Shown in pieces: positions 17,909-26,442 of a DNA stretch of 64,000 nucleotides (its first letter is position 1; each line of letters begins with the position of its first letter). Location: positions 1-64,000 of the forward strand of contig NZ_JACADJ010000008.1 in the NCBI RefSeq assembly GCF_013389365.1, written 5' to 3'. A model generated the notes under the pieces. That model made no database searches. It was not told the DNA's origin and saw only the letters and a program-made list of their open reading frames with translations. The translations under genes and the position numbers were made by a program. The stretch comes from Desulfobacter latus. GTDB taxonomy: Bacteria > Desulfobacterota > Desulfobacteria > Desulfobacterales > Desulfobacteraceae.

Positions 17909-20900
17909 TAGTTATACCTCTCAAATAAACCATCAATTTTAGCAATTATCTGGTCATCTTCCCAGGCCCTTAACTGAATGGCCTTGGCCGGACACTCGGC
18001 AGCACAGATGCCGCAACCGCGGCACTTGGCCGGATCAATTTCTGAGTGCCGTTCATTATTTATAAACGGAACATCGTAAGGACAGGCTCTGACACAAATC
18101 AGACAGACCGCGCACATGACCGGATCAACCGTGGCATAGGCAGCACCCAGGGTAATCTCTTTGTTGGCCAGCATGGTTCTGGCTCTGCCTGCAACGGCAT
18201 GGGCCTGGGTGATGCTTTCACGGATCACCTTGGGAGAGTGCGCCGTACCGGCCAAAAAGAATCCGTGAAGTGCCATGTCAACGGGTTTGAGTTTCACATG
18301 GTCTTCCAGAAAGAACCCGTCTTCGGTTTTGGGCAGATGGAACAGGCTGCATAATTCGTTGTTGGTATCCGCGTCGGCAACAAAACCGGTGCTTAAAGCC
18401 ACACAGTCGGCTTCAATCTCAATGTCCTGTCCCAGGATGAAATCATGGGCACGGACGATGGTCTTGCCCGCTTCTTCCCGGACAACCGGACGGTGCTCAA
18501 GGTCAAAACGAATGAATTTCACACCTTTATCCCGGGCTGTTTTGTAATAATCTTCCCAGAATCCGTAAGTCCGCATATCCCTGTAAAGTACAAACACCTC
18601 AATATCAGGGTTTACTTCCAGAAGACGCAGGGCATTTTTAACGGCTGCCTGGCAGCAGATCCGTGAGCAGTTGGGGTTATCCGCTTCCCTGGAACCGGCA
18701 CATTGGATCATAACCACCTGTTCCATGGCCTTGATTTTACTTTCATCGTTTTCAAGGACCGCGTCAAGATCAAGCTGGGTCATGACGTTGTCGAGTTCAC
18801 CTAAGCCATATACGGCAGGACGGTTGGGCTTTGCGCCTGTGGCAAGGATGGTAACGCCATGATCAATCTGTTCACACGCACTGTCCGCGCCGGTTTTAAT
18901 GCCGGTGGTAAATTTGCCGGGCACACCTGTGTGTTCTGCAACGACTGCGTCAGTAAACACCTTGATATTTTCATGGGCAGACACCTTGTCCACAAGACCC
19001 TTGACAAAGGCTGCCACATCATCACCTTCGATGGTTTGAGACAGGTTCAATGCCTGGCCGCCCAGTACCGGGGCTTTTTCCACCAGGTAGGTAAGCGTAC
19101 CCTGATCAGCCAGTTCAAGTGCCGATGTCATACCGGTGACACCACCGCCCACTACAAGGGCATTCTGGCTTGTGGGAAGCATATTTTCAGTCAGGGGTTT
19201 TGCTTTTCTGACACCGGAGATACCCATCTGAACCAGCCTAAAGGCTTTTTCGAGGGATTTGGCCGGGGCGTCATTATGTACCCAGGCATTCTGGTCTCTT
19301 AAATTAACAAGCTCAAGCAGGTAGGGGTTAAGCCCTGCGCGTCTGAGCATGTCCTGGAACATGCTTTCCTGGATCCTGGGGGAACCGGAACCAATGACCA
19401 CCCGATTCAGGTTGTGTTCCTTGATCAGGCCTTCAATCTTTTCCATGGCCTCAAAGGAACAGCTCAGCTTAAATGCCTCTGCCACTGCCACATCAGGATT
19501 GGTTTTGGCATTTTCCAAAATTTTATCAATATCCAGGGCCTGATCAATTTCTCCGTCACAGTCAACAACAAAGAAACCGATTTTGGGCGCTTCGCCGTCA
19601 ACATCTCTTTGGGGCGGATAAAGGCTGACAGGTTCATTAACCCATTCCTCGCTATCCAAGGTCATACCCGCCAAAGAGGCGGCAGCTGAGGCCTGGACCA
19701 TGGTTTCGGGAATATCTTTGGGGCTTTCAAACACACCGCAGACATACACACCGTCTTTGGAGGTTGTCACAGGGTCAATGGTGCCGGATTTGGCAAAATT
19801 GTGTTCGTTTAAATCAATGCCGATTGCACCGGCCAGATCAATGGTTTTCTGGCTGGGTCTAAAACCGGTGGAGAGCACAACCATGTCAAATTCTTCTTTC
19901 TCCATGGCTGACAGCTCTTCTCTGGCATAGGTGATCTCAAGTGATTTATCCGGCAGCTCAATGACGGTATGGGGCTTGCACCGGATCAGACGGATACCGA
20001 AATCTTCTTTGGCACGATTAAAGTACTGCTCGTAATCCTTACCGGAAGTCCGCATGTCCATATAGAAAATGGTGGTTTCAATATCATCACCAAAACGCTC
20101 CTTGGTCACGATGGCCTCTTTAAGGGCATACATGCAGCATACACTTGAGCAATAGGGAACATCGTCTACATTAATGCCCCTGGAGCCCACACACTGTATC
20201 CAAGCCACTTTCTTCGGCCGCTGCTGGTCAGATTTTCTTACCAGATTGCCCTGAAAAGGTCCGGATGCGGACATAATCCGTTCATATTCAAGACCGGGAA
20301 GCACATTATCAAATTTACCACCACCGTAGTTATCCAGAACACTTGGGTCAAACATCTCTGCGCCCACACTCAGGACAACAGAGGCTACATTGATCTGGGT
20401 TTCCTGTTCAGTGTCATCGGGTATAATGGCCCCGGCTTTACAGACAGCCTTAAGCGCCTCGACATCATCTACCTTTTCCATATCAATGGAATAGGCATAG
20501 GGTGTAGCCTGGGGATACCGCATACAGGTGGGCGCCCTGGGGTCAAGTCCCGGGTTAAACCGAACGGCTTCTGGAAATTTTTTTAAACACTCACCACAGG
20601 CTGTGCATTTGTCAATGTCAATGAACCGGGGAGCGGTTTTTAATGTGGCCGTAAAATTACCGGCCTCTCCGGACAGGCTGGTTAGCTCTGTCATGGTGCT
20701 GACCTCAAGAAACTTTTCCCTGCTTGCTGCGGACAGATGGGGAGAAACTGTACACAAATCGCAATTGTTGGTTGGAAAAGTGCGGTCCAGCTGGGTCATT
20801 AATCCACCAATGGCATAGTCGGAATCAATGAGCAGGACCTTTTTCCGGGATTCGGAAAGATCAAGGGCCGCCTTGATGCCGCCAACGCCACCGCCAATGA

Positions 20901-20937
20901 CGAGCACGCGTTTTTCGTCTTGTTTAATTTTTTGCAT
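17908..20937 (-). CDS. hdrA: HdrA-type flavoprotein, two tandem HdrA modules
   Basis: A 1009-residue protein. Module 1 starts VLVIGGGVGGIKAALDLS (FAD) with NCDLCTVSPHLS, KCTACGECLKKFP and SSVCCMYALKEAI. Module 2 has a second FAD motif ALVVGGGVTGMTSALEL and NCSRICCQAAVKNAL. Two [4Fe-4S] motifs close the chain: CAVCLICVRACPYD and CRGCGICAAECPAK. It should carry two FADs and several clusters, as the electron-bifurcating or confurcating core that couples FlpD to MetVF. In the first ferredoxin-like motif the usual fourth Cys is Phe; a Cys about 22 residues on (TCMRYP) may replace it. AAGG precedes the ATG. Confidence 0.93.
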   Translation of the reverse strand: MQKIKQDEKRVLVIGGGVGGIKAALDLSESRKKVLLIDSDYAIGGLMTQLDRTFPTNNCDLCTVSPHLSAASREKFLEVSTMTELTSLSGEAGNFTATLKTAPRFIDIDKCTACGECLKKFPEAVRFNPGLDPRAPTCMRYPQATPYAYSIDMEKVDDVEALKAVCKAGAIIPDDTEQETQINVASVVLSVGAEMFDPSVLDNYGGGKFDNVLPGLEYERIMSASGPFQGNLVRKSDQQRPKKVAWIQCVGSRGINVDDVPYCSSVCCMYALKEAIVTKERFGDDIETTIFYMDMRTSGKDYEQYFNRAKEDFGIRLIRCKPHTVIELPDKSLEITYAREELSAMEKEEFDMVVLSTGFRPSQKTIDLAGAIGIDLNEHNFAKSGTIDPVTTSKDGVYVCGVFESPKDIPETMVQASAAASLAGMTLDSEEWVNEPVSLYPPQRDVDGEAPKIGFFVVDCDGEIDQALDIDKILENAKTNPDVAVAEAFKLSCSFEAMEKIEGLIKEHNLNRVVIGSGSPRIQESMFQDMLRRAGLNPYLLELVNLRDQNAWVHNDAPAKSLEKAFRLVQMGISGVRKAKPLTENMLPTSQNALVVGGGVTGMTSALELADQGTLTYLVEKAPVLGGQALNLSQTIEGDDVAAFVKGLVDKVSAHENIKVFTDAVVAEHTGVPGKFTTGIKTGADSACEQIDHGVTILATGAKPNRPAVYGLGELDNVMTQLDLDAVLENDESKIKAMEQVVMIQCAGSREADNPNCSRICCQAAVKNALRLLEVNPDIEVFVLYRDMRTYGFWEDYYKTARDKGVKFIRFDLEHRPVVREEAGKTIVRAHDFILGQDIEIEADCVALSTGFVADADTNNELCSLFHLPKTEDGFFLEDHVKLKPVDMALHGFFLAGTAHSPKVIRESITQAHAVAGRARTMLANKEITLGAAYATVDPVMCAVCLICVRACPYDVPFINNERHSEIDPAKCRGCGICAAECPAKAIQLRAWEDDQIIAKIDGLFERYN

Positions 20938-21372
20938 GTGTAACCTTAACGTTATCAGTTAATATCCATGTGTATCCATCTCCTGTAAACGTGTATCATA
21001 TATACAAAACAGGCAATGGATGCTTTCTTGCCTAGATCATCAACGGATTGTGCCAATACCCTGCTGTACAGCGCTGCTTCTGTATGACAACGATGTAACA
21101 GCGAAATGGTCATAAAATTGTCGGCTGCGGGTATCACAAAAAGGATTATTGATATTTTCAAAAGAAATTATCGGAACAGCGAAATTCTTGAGAACAAGTT
21201 TTTTTCGAAAACTCATAGCCAATATCCTTAATCTTATTTAATGCTGCTCGATCTGGCATTGAGCAGTCAAAATTAGGTACCCTCAAGGCACGGTGGAACT
21301 GCTATCTACCTATATTTTATTTAACCAAAGATTCTATATCAGATAATAAATCACATGTAAAATGATTACTTA
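20938..21372. other. Intergenic region upstream of hdrA
   Basis: Minus-strand frames at 21040-21222 and 20955-21161 are consecutive, overlapping and in different registers. The first has an AAGGAT before its ATG and starts MAMSFRKKLVLKNFAV. They could be a frameshifted small gene, but I recognise no family. The hdrA promoter must also lie here; no clear -35/-10 pair could be fixed by eye. Confidence 0.4.
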
Positions 21373-21771
21373 TTACGGAAAAATAAGATGGTCCAGAACC
21401 AGCCCGTAAAATTTTGATCCCCGGCCTTGCCGGAGAGGCAGAAAAACCCATCCAAGCTGGGAAATACAATTACGGCATATGCCGATGCACCACGCATATC
21501 CGGGATACCATGAAAACTCGTTGGACGGCGCAGACCCTTCACGACAACCGGGCGCTGTGGCAAAACAACCGATCTCAAATACATATCCGGCCGGATTGGC
21601 AAAGGTTTGAGAGAACCCATTTTCTTCCGTATGGACGGCAAATTGAGGTTTTGTCACAAATGCATTACAGTTTTTGCATAAAATCACCGGCTCTATCGTT
21701 GATTGAGCCCCAGGTGCACTTTTTTCCTGTGTTTGCCGGTCTGTTTCTTTACAAATTAATTCTACCGTCAT
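21373..21771 (-). CDS. Bacterial cereblon-like CULT-domain protein
   Basis: A 132-residue protein made almost entirely of a CULT domain. It has the zinc-ligand pair ILCKNC, the NPAGYVFEIGCF strand, and SWYPGYAWCIGICRNC, which gives two of the cage tryptophans and the second Cys pair. LGWVF supplies the third Trp, followed by FYGLVLDHL. This is the thalidomide- and uridine-binding fold of eukaryotic cereblon, also known as stand-alone proteins in some Proteobacteria (such as Magnetospirillum). Its bacterial role is unknown. The gene overlaps the upstream CysZ-like gene by four bases, so the two are coupled. Confidence 0.85.
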   Translation of the reverse strand: MTVELICKETDRQTQEKSAPGAQSTIEPVILCKNCNAFVTKPQFAVHTEENGFSQTFANPAGYVFEIGCFATAPGCREGSAPSNEFSWYPGYAWCIGICRNCISQLGWVFLPLRQGRGSKFYGLVLDHLIFP

Positions 21772-22490
21772 ATGTTTTTTTTGTCTTTATCTATATAATA
21801 TAATGTAGCACCGACCGGAGCAAATGAAAGAAAAATGATGTTGACCCAGGGTACAAGAAACAACAGGCCGAACCCGATGTGAAAAAATAAATTTTTCTTT
21901 AAGAATTCAAACCGCGCTTTAAACGGCACCATGCGTCTGGCAGGGACAAGGTCTGTATTGTCCCAGGCCAGAAAAACACCTGCCACCACCGATGAAATGG
22001 CGATAATAACAAGACTTAAAGGGGTAAACAGCCCTATAATCATCAAGGCAACCGATATCAATACAGGCACCACCGCCCTGGGAATTTCCTGGAGAATCAG
22101 ATACAAAAACACCTCGAATATGGATGTATCGGCACCCGGGGCTTCCTGCCCAAGCACCATTCGCTCTGTGATCCGGGACATATAATCCATGATAAAAACA
22201 CAGAAAAAAATCTGGGAAATCAAATAGGCGGCCAGCATGGAAAGTGCCATCAAAACAAATGTCAGAATCCAGGAGACAATGTGCCACAGCCAGATCAGCC
22301 ACCGGGACTCGGGCATCTGCCATATCATGGAAAAAATGTCATTGTGCCAGTAAAGTACCATGCCGGATAAAAGAAGGGCCAACAGCAAGACAACAGCAAA
22401 CCTTATCAGCCCGAGAATTAAAAGTGATGGTGTTGTTAACGAAAGCGCAACCCCCTTGATATTGTATTGAAGACCTGCAATCAATCCCAT
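21768..22490 (-). CDS. EI24/CysZ-like integral membrane protein
   Basis: A 240-residue protein with five or more hydrophobic segments, including LLILGLIRFAVVLLLALLL, VSWILTFVLMALSMLAAYL and VLISVALMIIGLFTPLSLV. The EI24/CysZ family marks visible are LISQIFFCVFIMDYMSRI and VAGVFLAWDNTDLVPARR, close to the usual Y-x-D-P/NxxxR block. The end is LLFLVPWVNIIFLSFAPVGATLYY. CysZ imports sulfate; EI24 relatives have other or unknown substrates. It overlaps the CULT-domain gene downstream. A link between a cereblon-like protein and this carrier has not been described to my knowledge. Confidence 0.8.
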   Translation of the reverse strand: MGLIAGLQYNIKGVALSLTTPSLLILGLIRFAVVLLLALLLSGMVLYWHNDIFSMIWQMPESRWLIWLWHIVSWILTFVLMALSMLAAYLISQIFFCVFIMDYMSRITERMVLGQEAPGADTSIFEVFLYLILQEIPRAVVPVLISVALMIIGLFTPLSLVIIAISSVVAGVFLAWDNTDLVPARRMVPFKARFEFLKKNLFFHIGFGLLFLVPWVNIIFLSFAPVGATLYYIDKDKKNI

Positions 22491-22636
22491 GTGTTTTCTC
22501 CTTGAAATCCCAAACTTATTTTACGCGATGATCGAGTTTTATTTTCCAATTGAAACATGCCCGCAGCGCGCGTATATTAAATACTGTTTTTTACTATAAT
22601 TAGCTGTATTTTTCAATTTTACAAAGGGCATTTGCA

Positions 22637-23467
22637 TTGAAAACAGTTTATGTGGATGGAAAATTTCTGCCCTGGGACAAAGCAGTGATTCCTGTGGATG
22701 ATCTGGCCGTACTCAGGGGCTATGCAGTTTGCGACATTATCAAAACCATTGCGGGCCGCCCATACTGCCTTGATGCGCATATTGACCGGCTTTTGTCATC
22801 GGTCACCCAAATCGGTCTTACACCGGCATGGACCAAAGAAGAGATCAAGGAGATTGTTTTCAAAGTACTTGAAAAAAATGCCCATATGGATAAGGCCAAT
22901 ATCCGTATCCTTGTGACAGGGGGATCCAGTCCTGATTTCTTCATTCCAGCGGATAATCCCAGACTGATTGTCCTGATAACTGATATTCCTGCCCTGCCTG
23001 CTCATTGGTATACAAAAGGTGTAAAGGTAATCACTTTTGTCCAGCAGCGTGCCCTCCCCGATGCCAAGGCCACCAATTATATCCCTGCTGTTCTGGCTCT
23101 AAAAGAAGCAAGGGCACAGGGCGCTGTGGAAGCGTTGTATATGACCCGGGACAAAATGGTTCTTGAAGGTACCACCAGTAATCTGTTTGCCCTGGTTGAA
23201 GGCACCCTGATCACACCGGGAAAAGGGGTACTCAAGGGCATTACCCGCAAAACAATCCTGGCTCTCGGGAAAAAGCTGTTTCCCGTATCCGAACAGGATC
23301 TTTCCCTGGACACCCTGCTGTCGGCCTCTGAAGCGTTTATCACCGGAACCAACAAAGGCATCGTGCCTGTGATTCAGGTGGATGACCATATTATCGGCAC
23401 TGGCAAACCCGGCCGCGGCACCAGGGCCTTAATGTCGGCAATGGCAGATCAGCGGGGTAACGGTTAG
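22637..23467 (+). CDS. Class IV (branched-chain/D-amino-acid type) aminotransferase
   Basis: A 276-residue PLP enzyme starting at a TTG with AAAGGG upstream. The N-terminal YVDGKFLPWDKAVIPVDDLAVLRGY is the fold-type IV opening. KATNYIPAVLALKEARAQGA contains the PLP-Lys region, and EGTTSNLFALVEGTLITPGKGVLKGITRK holds the phosphate-binding and specificity loop. SASEAFITGTNKGIVPV follows. Members include IlvE, D-amino acid transaminase and aminodeoxychorismate lyase, and the sequence alone does not choose among them. It converges on glcF with three bases between stops. Confidence 0.9.
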   Translation: MKTVYVDGKFLPWDKAVIPVDDLAVLRGYAVCDIIKTIAGRPYCLDAHIDRLLSSVTQIGLTPAWTKEEIKEIVFKVLEKNAHMDKANIRILVTGGSSPDFFIPADNPRLIVLITDIPALPAHWYTKGVKVITFVQQRALPDAKATNYIPAVLALKEARAQGAVEALYMTRDKMVLEGTTSNLFALVEGTLITPGKGVLKGITRKTILALGKKLFPVSEQDLSLDTLLSASEAFITGTNKGIVPVIQVDDHIIGTGKPGRGTRALMSAMADQRGNG

Positions 23468-23469
23468 CG

Positions 23470-24723
23470 TTATTTGACGGGCAGTGCCTGGCAGACCAGT
23501 TCCAGAAGGTGGGCGGCCCTGGCAGGAATATTTTCGCGATTAAGGTTGTCCTGCAGCTGAATGATGCATCCCGGACAGGCTGTTGCCACAATTTCGGCCC
23601 CGCTTTGGGCAATATGCTTCGCCTTTTGACTGCCGATCTTTTGACTGGTTTCATAATGGTGTACGGAAAAAGTCCCCCCCAGACCGCAGCAGGTTGCCGC
23701 ATCGGTCATCTCAACATAATCGACCTGGGGTAACGCGGCGAGCAGTTGCCTGGGGGCCCGGGTCAGGCCGTGATTTCTAAGATGACAGGGATCGTGGTAG
23801 GTGACCTGAATCCGGTCCTCTGATCGGGGAAGCGATGCCAACCTGCCTGCCAGATTCATATCCATCAAAAAATCCATGACGTCCCGGGTTTTTTCGGCAA
23901 AAGGCTGATAGCCTGACCCAAGCGTAGGGTAAATCCCGGCCAGGGCGCCGTAGCAGGACGCGCAAGCCGTAAGCACAGCGTCAAAGGCGTGAATTTTAAG
24001 CGCCTTTAAATTCCTTTCGGCAAGGGTTTCCACCGCATCTCCCGCACCGGCGGACAGGGCGGGAAGCCCGCAGCACCCCTGTTCATCGGTGAGGGTCACA
24101 TGGACACCCATGAAATTGAGAATACGGACCAGGTACTCACCGATTTCAGGGTATAGATAGTTGATACCGCAGCCGGTGAAAAAAAGCACCCGGTGACTTG
24201 CTGAACAAGAGACCGTCTGCCGGATATCCCGCTTCAAAAAGGGTTTGAATGACGGCTTTGGAAAGGTGCGTTCATTAGGGATGCCCGGCACAGGGAACCG
24301 CAGTCTTAAGCCGCTTGTTTCAGGAATCTGACGACACAGGAGCCGGGAGGCCAGATCACCGCCTTTACTCATCCAATCCATGGCCTTTTTATGCGTCAGC
24401 AAGGTCGCCACGCCCCTTCCGAATCCGGATAGACCTTTTTCCTGAGCGACTTTCATACGGGCCGCCGCCACGATATCTATGGTGGGCACCTGGTTGGGGC
24501 ACAGGTTGGTGCAACTGCCGCACAGCAGGCACTGGGACAGATCATGGACCAGCCGGTCTTCGGCAAAGACCTCTCCGTCCATCATGGCCTGGGCAAGGGC
24601 AATTTTTCCCCGGGCCACACCGCCTTCCTGGTTCTCAACCTTGAACACCGGGCATGTGGCCCGGCAGGCACCGCACTTGACACAGGCCTGAAACCACTCC
24701 TGGTATTGCGCCAAATTTTTCAT
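23470..24723 (-). CDS. glcF: GlcF-like Fe-S subunit of a glycolate/lactate dehydrogenase
   Basis: A 417-residue protein. Two [4Fe-4S] motifs lie near the N-terminus: CVKCGACRATCPVF and CLLCGSCTNLCPNQ. Two CCG domains follow, with EQGCCGLPA and ATCCGLGGTFSVH, plus FFTGCGINYLYPE and YHDPCHLRNH. These are the heterodisulfide-reductase-D-like modules of GlcF and LldE relatives that accept electrons from the flavin subunit. The ATG overlaps the glcD stop by four bases. It probably works at the membrane face, feeding electrons to the quinone pool or an Hdr/Qmo-like acceptor. Confidence 0.9.
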   Translation of the reverse strand: MKNLAQYQEWFQACVKCGACRATCPVFKVENQEGGVARGKIALAQAMMDGEVFAEDRLVHDLSQCLLCGSCTNLCPNQVPTIDIVAAARMKVAQEKGLSGFGRGVATLLTHKKAMDWMSKGGDLASRLLCRQIPETSGLRLRFPVPGIPNERTFPKPSFKPFLKRDIRQTVSCSASHRVLFFTGCGINYLYPEIGEYLVRILNFMGVHVTLTDEQGCCGLPALSAGAGDAVETLAERNLKALKIHAFDAVLTACASCYGALAGIYPTLGSGYQPFAEKTRDVMDFLMDMNLAGRLASLPRSEDRIQVTYHDPCHLRNHGLTRAPRQLLAALPQVDYVEMTDAATCCGLGGTFSVHHYETSQKIGSQKAKHIAQSGAEIVATACPGCIIQLQDNLNRENIPARAAHLLELVCQALPVK

Positions 24724-26129
24724 TTGATCTCTCCAGGAAGCGGGCAGACTGCGTTTGGAAAAATTTTACCCGGATTAAGAATATTATGCGGATCCAAAGC
24801 TTTTTTAAGCATTTTCATGTAATGGATGGATTCGTTTGACAATTCAAGGGAAAGATAAGGGGCCTTCATGATGCCGACACCGTGTTCTCCGCTCATGGTT
24901 CCGCCCAGCGCCAGGGTCTCCCGGAACAGCGCCTCAATGGCATGTTCGGCTTTGGCCATTTGTTCCGCATCGGCTTTGTCCGCCATGATATTGACGTGGA
25001 TATTTCCGTCGCCGGCATGCCCGAAATTGACAATGGGCAGATTATATTGGTCGGAAATCGTTTCGATCCGGCGGATCATCTCCGGCAGCTTGGACCTGGG
25101 TACGCAGATATCTTCATTGTATTTTTCCAGTCCAAGCTTTTTCAATGAGGGGGAGATCGCCCTGCGGATTTTCCAGATCTCTTCGCTTTCTTCAAATGTA
25201 TTGGCTACCCGATTTTCCAAGACGCCCAAAGATTCGATCACCGTCAGGATCCTTTGGGCCTGCTTGTCTAAAAACTCCCTGTCCCCGTCTACCTCTATAA
25301 TCAGTGCGGCGCCAGCAGCTTCGGGCATAGACAGCCCGGCGGTCTGCCTGAGGCAGTCCAGGGTCCGGCGGTCCATGAATTCCAGGGTGGCGGGAATGAT
25401 CTTCTCACGGATAATGGCGGATACGGCCTTAGCCGCCCCATCAATAGCATCAAACACCACCAGCATGGTCTTTTTGGCCTCGGGTTTGGGAAGCAGTTTG
25501 AGAATGATCTTGGTAATAACGGCCAGGGTGCCTTCCGACCCGCAGAACAGCTTGGTCAGATCATACCCCACCACTCCCTTCATGGTGGTACCACCGGTTT
25601 CAATCCGGTCGCCTGTGGGCGTCACCACCTCCAGGCCGATGACATAATCCTTGGTCACCCCGTACTTAACACACCGGGGGCCGCCGGCGCACTCAGCCAC
25701 GTTCCCCCCCAAGCTGGAAACTTTCAGGGATGCCGGATCCGGGGGATAAAAAAGCCCCAGCGCCTCCACGGCCTTTTGAAAATCCCCGGTCACCACACCG
25801 GGTTCCACCACGGCCACAAGATTTTCCTGGTCAATATCCAAAATCCGGTTCATCCGGCTCATTCCCATGACCATCCCCCCGCAGACCGGCAGGGCGCCGC
25901 CGGTGAACCCGGTACCCGCTCCCCTAGGGTAAACCGGAATACGGTGGTGGTGGGCAAGTGCCATGATCCGGGATACGGCCCGGGCATCAGCCGGATGCAC
26001 CACGACATCCGGAAGAAATTGTTTGCGCGTGGCATCATAGCTGTACAGAATACGGTCGGTCTTGTGGCTGCTGACAAATTTCGGGCCGCAGATTTCTTTG
26101 AGCGCCTGGATCATCTTTTCAGATATCAT
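24720..26129 (-). CDS. glcD: GlcD-like FAD-dependent 2-hydroxyacid dehydrogenase
   Basis: A 469-residue protein of the vanillyl-alcohol-oxidase/PCMH fold. FAD-binding loop: YPRGAGTGFTGGALPVCGGM; then SSLGGNVAECAGGPRCVKYG and MKGVVGYDLTKLFCGSEGTL. C-terminal active-site block: NFGHAGDGNIHVN and GTMSGEHGVG. It oxidises D-lactate, glycolate or a related 2-hydroxyacid and passes electrons to GlcF, with which it is coupled. In sulfate reducers such pairs commonly serve lactate oxidation. Confidence 0.92.
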   Translation of the reverse strand: MISEKMIQALKEICGPKFVSSHKTDRILYSYDATRKQFLPDVVVHPADARAVSRIMALAHHHRIPVYPRGAGTGFTGGALPVCGGMVMGMSRMNRILDIDQENLVAVVEPGVVTGDFQKAVEALGLFYPPDPASLKVSSLGGNVAECAGGPRCVKYGVTKDYVIGLEVVTPTGDRIETGGTTMKGVVGYDLTKLFCGSEGTLAVITKIILKLLPKPEAKKTMLVVFDAIDGAAKAVSAIIREKIIPATLEFMDRRTLDCLRQTAGLSMPEAAGAALIIEVDGDREFLDKQAQRILTVIESLGVLENRVANTFEESEEIWKIRRAISPSLKKLGLEKYNEDICVPRSKLPEMIRRIETISDQYNLPIVNFGHAGDGNIHVNIMADKADAEQMAKAEHAIEALFRETLALGGTMSGEHGVGIMKAPYLSLELSNESIHYMKMLKKALDPHNILNPGKIFPNAVCPLPGEIK

Positions 26130-26230
26130 AAAATCAACTCTATAAAAAAGTTTATATAAAAGTCAAACACAAACAAAATAATAACTATGGCTACGGGCGT
26201 GTCCAGTAAAGATCTGATAAAAAGAGATAG

Positions 26231-26442
26231 AAAAGCAAATTATAATAAATAGGTCTTGCATTCATTAAAGTAAAAAGTTAGAGACTTTTAATCCGAATAT
26301 CGTTCAGGCAACGGGCCTTGTTCGAACCGGATAAGGTCTTTTTTCTAACCAAGGAATTTATTCTTACCTAAACACACCGAAAGGTGCATGCGGCGATCCG
26401 GTACAAGATCGGTTAGCGTAGGAACAGAGAAGGAGATTACAG
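26231..26442 (+). promoter_or_regulatory. Conserved leader of DUF3360 gene, copy A
   Basis: This segment recurs upstream of the second DUF3360 gene (47183-47368). Shared blocks: GCAAATT.TAATAAATAG, then TCTTGCATTCATTAA (26251-26269, likely promoter), then CTAACCAA and ACCTAAACACACCGAAAGG. Within it CACC-GAAA-GGTG at 26375-26386 is a perfect hairpin with a GNRA loop. CGATC (26394-26398) pairs with GATCG (26407-26411). A strong AAGGAG precedes the ATG. The blocks are more alike than the spacers, which suggests a cis-acting RNA or operator. I cannot match it to a known riboswitch. Confidence 0.6.

Noticed and set aside
21040-21222. Small minus-strand gene MAMSFRKKLVLKN...
   Set aside because: It has a plausible AAGGAT site, but no family, and an overlapping frame of similar length; it is recorded only in the intergenic note.
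26375-26411. Known riboswitch classes (c-di-GMP, fluoride, guanidine, preQ1)
   Set aside because: None of the diagnostic core sequences I know is present; only the unclassified conserved hairpins are claimed.
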